Positions 4,464-5,148 of a DNA stretch of 5,148 bases are shown piece by piece. A program made the position numbers and the translations under genes. The notes under the pieces were generated by a model. The model was not told where the DNA came from. It worked only from the letters and a program-made list of their open reading frames with translations, and made no database searches. Positions within the stretch are counted from its first letter, which is position 1; every line of letters begins with the position of its first letter. Source of the DNA: DASZZX01 sp036260415 (GTDB lineage: Bacteria > Actinomycetota > Nitriliruptoria > Nitriliruptorales > JAHWKO01); assembly GCA_036260415.1 (NCBI GenBank), contig DASZZX010000261.1:1-5148 (forward strand). The letters are read 5' to 3'.

Positions 4464-5148
4464 ATGGCCTCCGACTTGAGGACACCTCGCCACGGGATCG
4501 ACGGTGCCGTGGACACTTCGGTCCTTCCCGCGTATCTCGCTCTGCTCCGCGACCGCAACTACCGGCTGTTCTTCGTCTCGACTGCGGCCTCTTCCTCGGG
4601 GATTGGGGTCGGTGTGCTGGCGATCCTGGCTCTGACCGGGCCCGTGGTGGGCGCGGCGACGTCGGCGACGGCGTTCTCTTCTCCAGGGTCATGATCGCGC
4701 GCGTCCTGCCGATGATGCTCCTCGGCCCGGTGGCCGGGGTGTACGCCGATCGGTGGGACCGTCGACGGACGCTGGTCATGACCGATGTCGGGCGTGGCCT
4801 GGTCATGATCGCGCTGGCGTTTCGCAGAACTTCCTCCAGCGCTTCGTGGCCTCCCTGGTGGTCGAGGCGCTCTCCCTGCTGTTCACGCCTGCGAAGGAAG
4901 CCCTGCTGCCCAGCCTGGTGCCGCCAGCGCCTCGTCCATGCCAACCAGCTCACTTGACGATGACGTACGGGACGTTGCCGCTCGGGGCGTTGTTGTTCTC
5001 GGCGCTGATCGCATCGGCGGAATGGTCGCGGACGTCGCGTTCGTCGACCAGCGGCCGGTGGTGGCCCCGATCTGGGCGAACGCGCTCACCTTCCTGCTGT
5101 CCGCGCCGCTCTTCTACCTGATCCTCATCCCCCGCGAGGATCGCGGCC
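4464..5148 (+). pseudogene. MFS permease with multiple frameshifts (runs off right edge)
   Basis: This is the N-terminal half of a Major Facilitator Superfamily efflux-type permease, split over three frames. In order: PAYLALLRDRNYRLFFVSTA and the first helix (frame 3, to about 4670); ARVLPMMLLGPVAGVYADRW then DRRRTLVMTDVGRGLVMIAL (frame 2, to about 4822), the classic loop between helices 2 and 3 of this family; QRFVASLVVEALSLLFTPAK then EALLPSLVPP (frame 1, to about 4925); LVHANQLT (frame 2); TYGTLPLGALLFSALIAS (frame 1, to about 5015); then VADVAFVDQRPVVAPIWANA then LTFLLSAPLFYLILIPRED (frame 3). Joins require about four one-base losses and one gain. ATG 4464 is a tentative start without a clear ribosome binding site; GTG 4509 is an alternative. 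As given it cannot make a full permease, but conserved residues and third-position G/C persist in every piece, so decay is recent or the sequence contains errors. Substrate unknown. Confidence 0.75.

Noticed and set aside
2526..4493. One 655-codon minus-strand frame across the antiporter.
   Set aside because: Only residues 87-193 or so are real antiporter sequence; before 4235 it is untranslated leader, and after the frameshift it is arginine- and proline-rich shadow of the true frame.
1..5148. CRISPR arrays, rRNA, tRNA genes and complete insertion sequences.
   Set aside because: I saw no regularly spaced long repeats, no rRNA- or tRNA-like structures and no transposase motifs on either strand.

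Overview
The window is uniformly GC-rich, with strong G/C preference at third codon positions and frequent GTG starts, which suggests a high-GC actinobacterium (Actinomycetota); I cannot place it more finely. The left part looks like the edge of a conjugative or integrative mobile element, and the right part carries chromosomal-type transporter genes.

Left part (1-1498). The 5' end of a MobF/TrwC-family relaxase gene runs leftward off the window (minus strand, start near 333). Across a 309-base gap a small excisionase-type helix-turn-helix gene runs rightward (643-855). The gap between these divergent genes holds a hairpin at 535-551 and, just before the HTH ribosome binding site, a compact set of three GGTCAC-type arms in inverted and direct orientation (577-626). 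This is a good candidate operator or oriT. No integrase follows the HTH gene. Its reading frame continues past the stop with coding-like codons to 963, and then comes gene-poor DNA (964-1498) with a doubtful small ORF (1066-1440) and a striking 10-bp-phased TTGTCA repeat (1204-1229).

Middle (1499-2317). An intact 272-residue membrane protein of unknown family has a soluble, probably helical N-terminus and four C-terminal membrane segments built from two copies of one hairpin repeat with the motif VGL-x3-TPGPV. A perfect 20-bp palindrome lies inside its coding region (1687-1706).

Right part (2318-5148). Every recognisable gene here is frame-disrupted. There is a small minus-strand gene (2396-2595) with one missing base and an 11-bp tandem duplication at its 5' end. 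A minus-strand CPA1-type cation/proton antiporter of NhaP2/CvrA type with a C-terminal TrkA_C-like domain (2729-4235) has one extra base near 3913-3920. A divergent plus-strand MFS permease (4464 to the edge) has about five single-base indels. This is either a run of decaying genes at a mobile-element boundary or indel error in the assembly; raw reads would decide. The 4236-4463 intergenic region has a plausible promoter surrounded by small dyads. If expressed, the antiporter would exchange K+ or Na+ for H+ and the MFS protein would export small molecules. Neither has an evident functional tie to the mobile-element genes.
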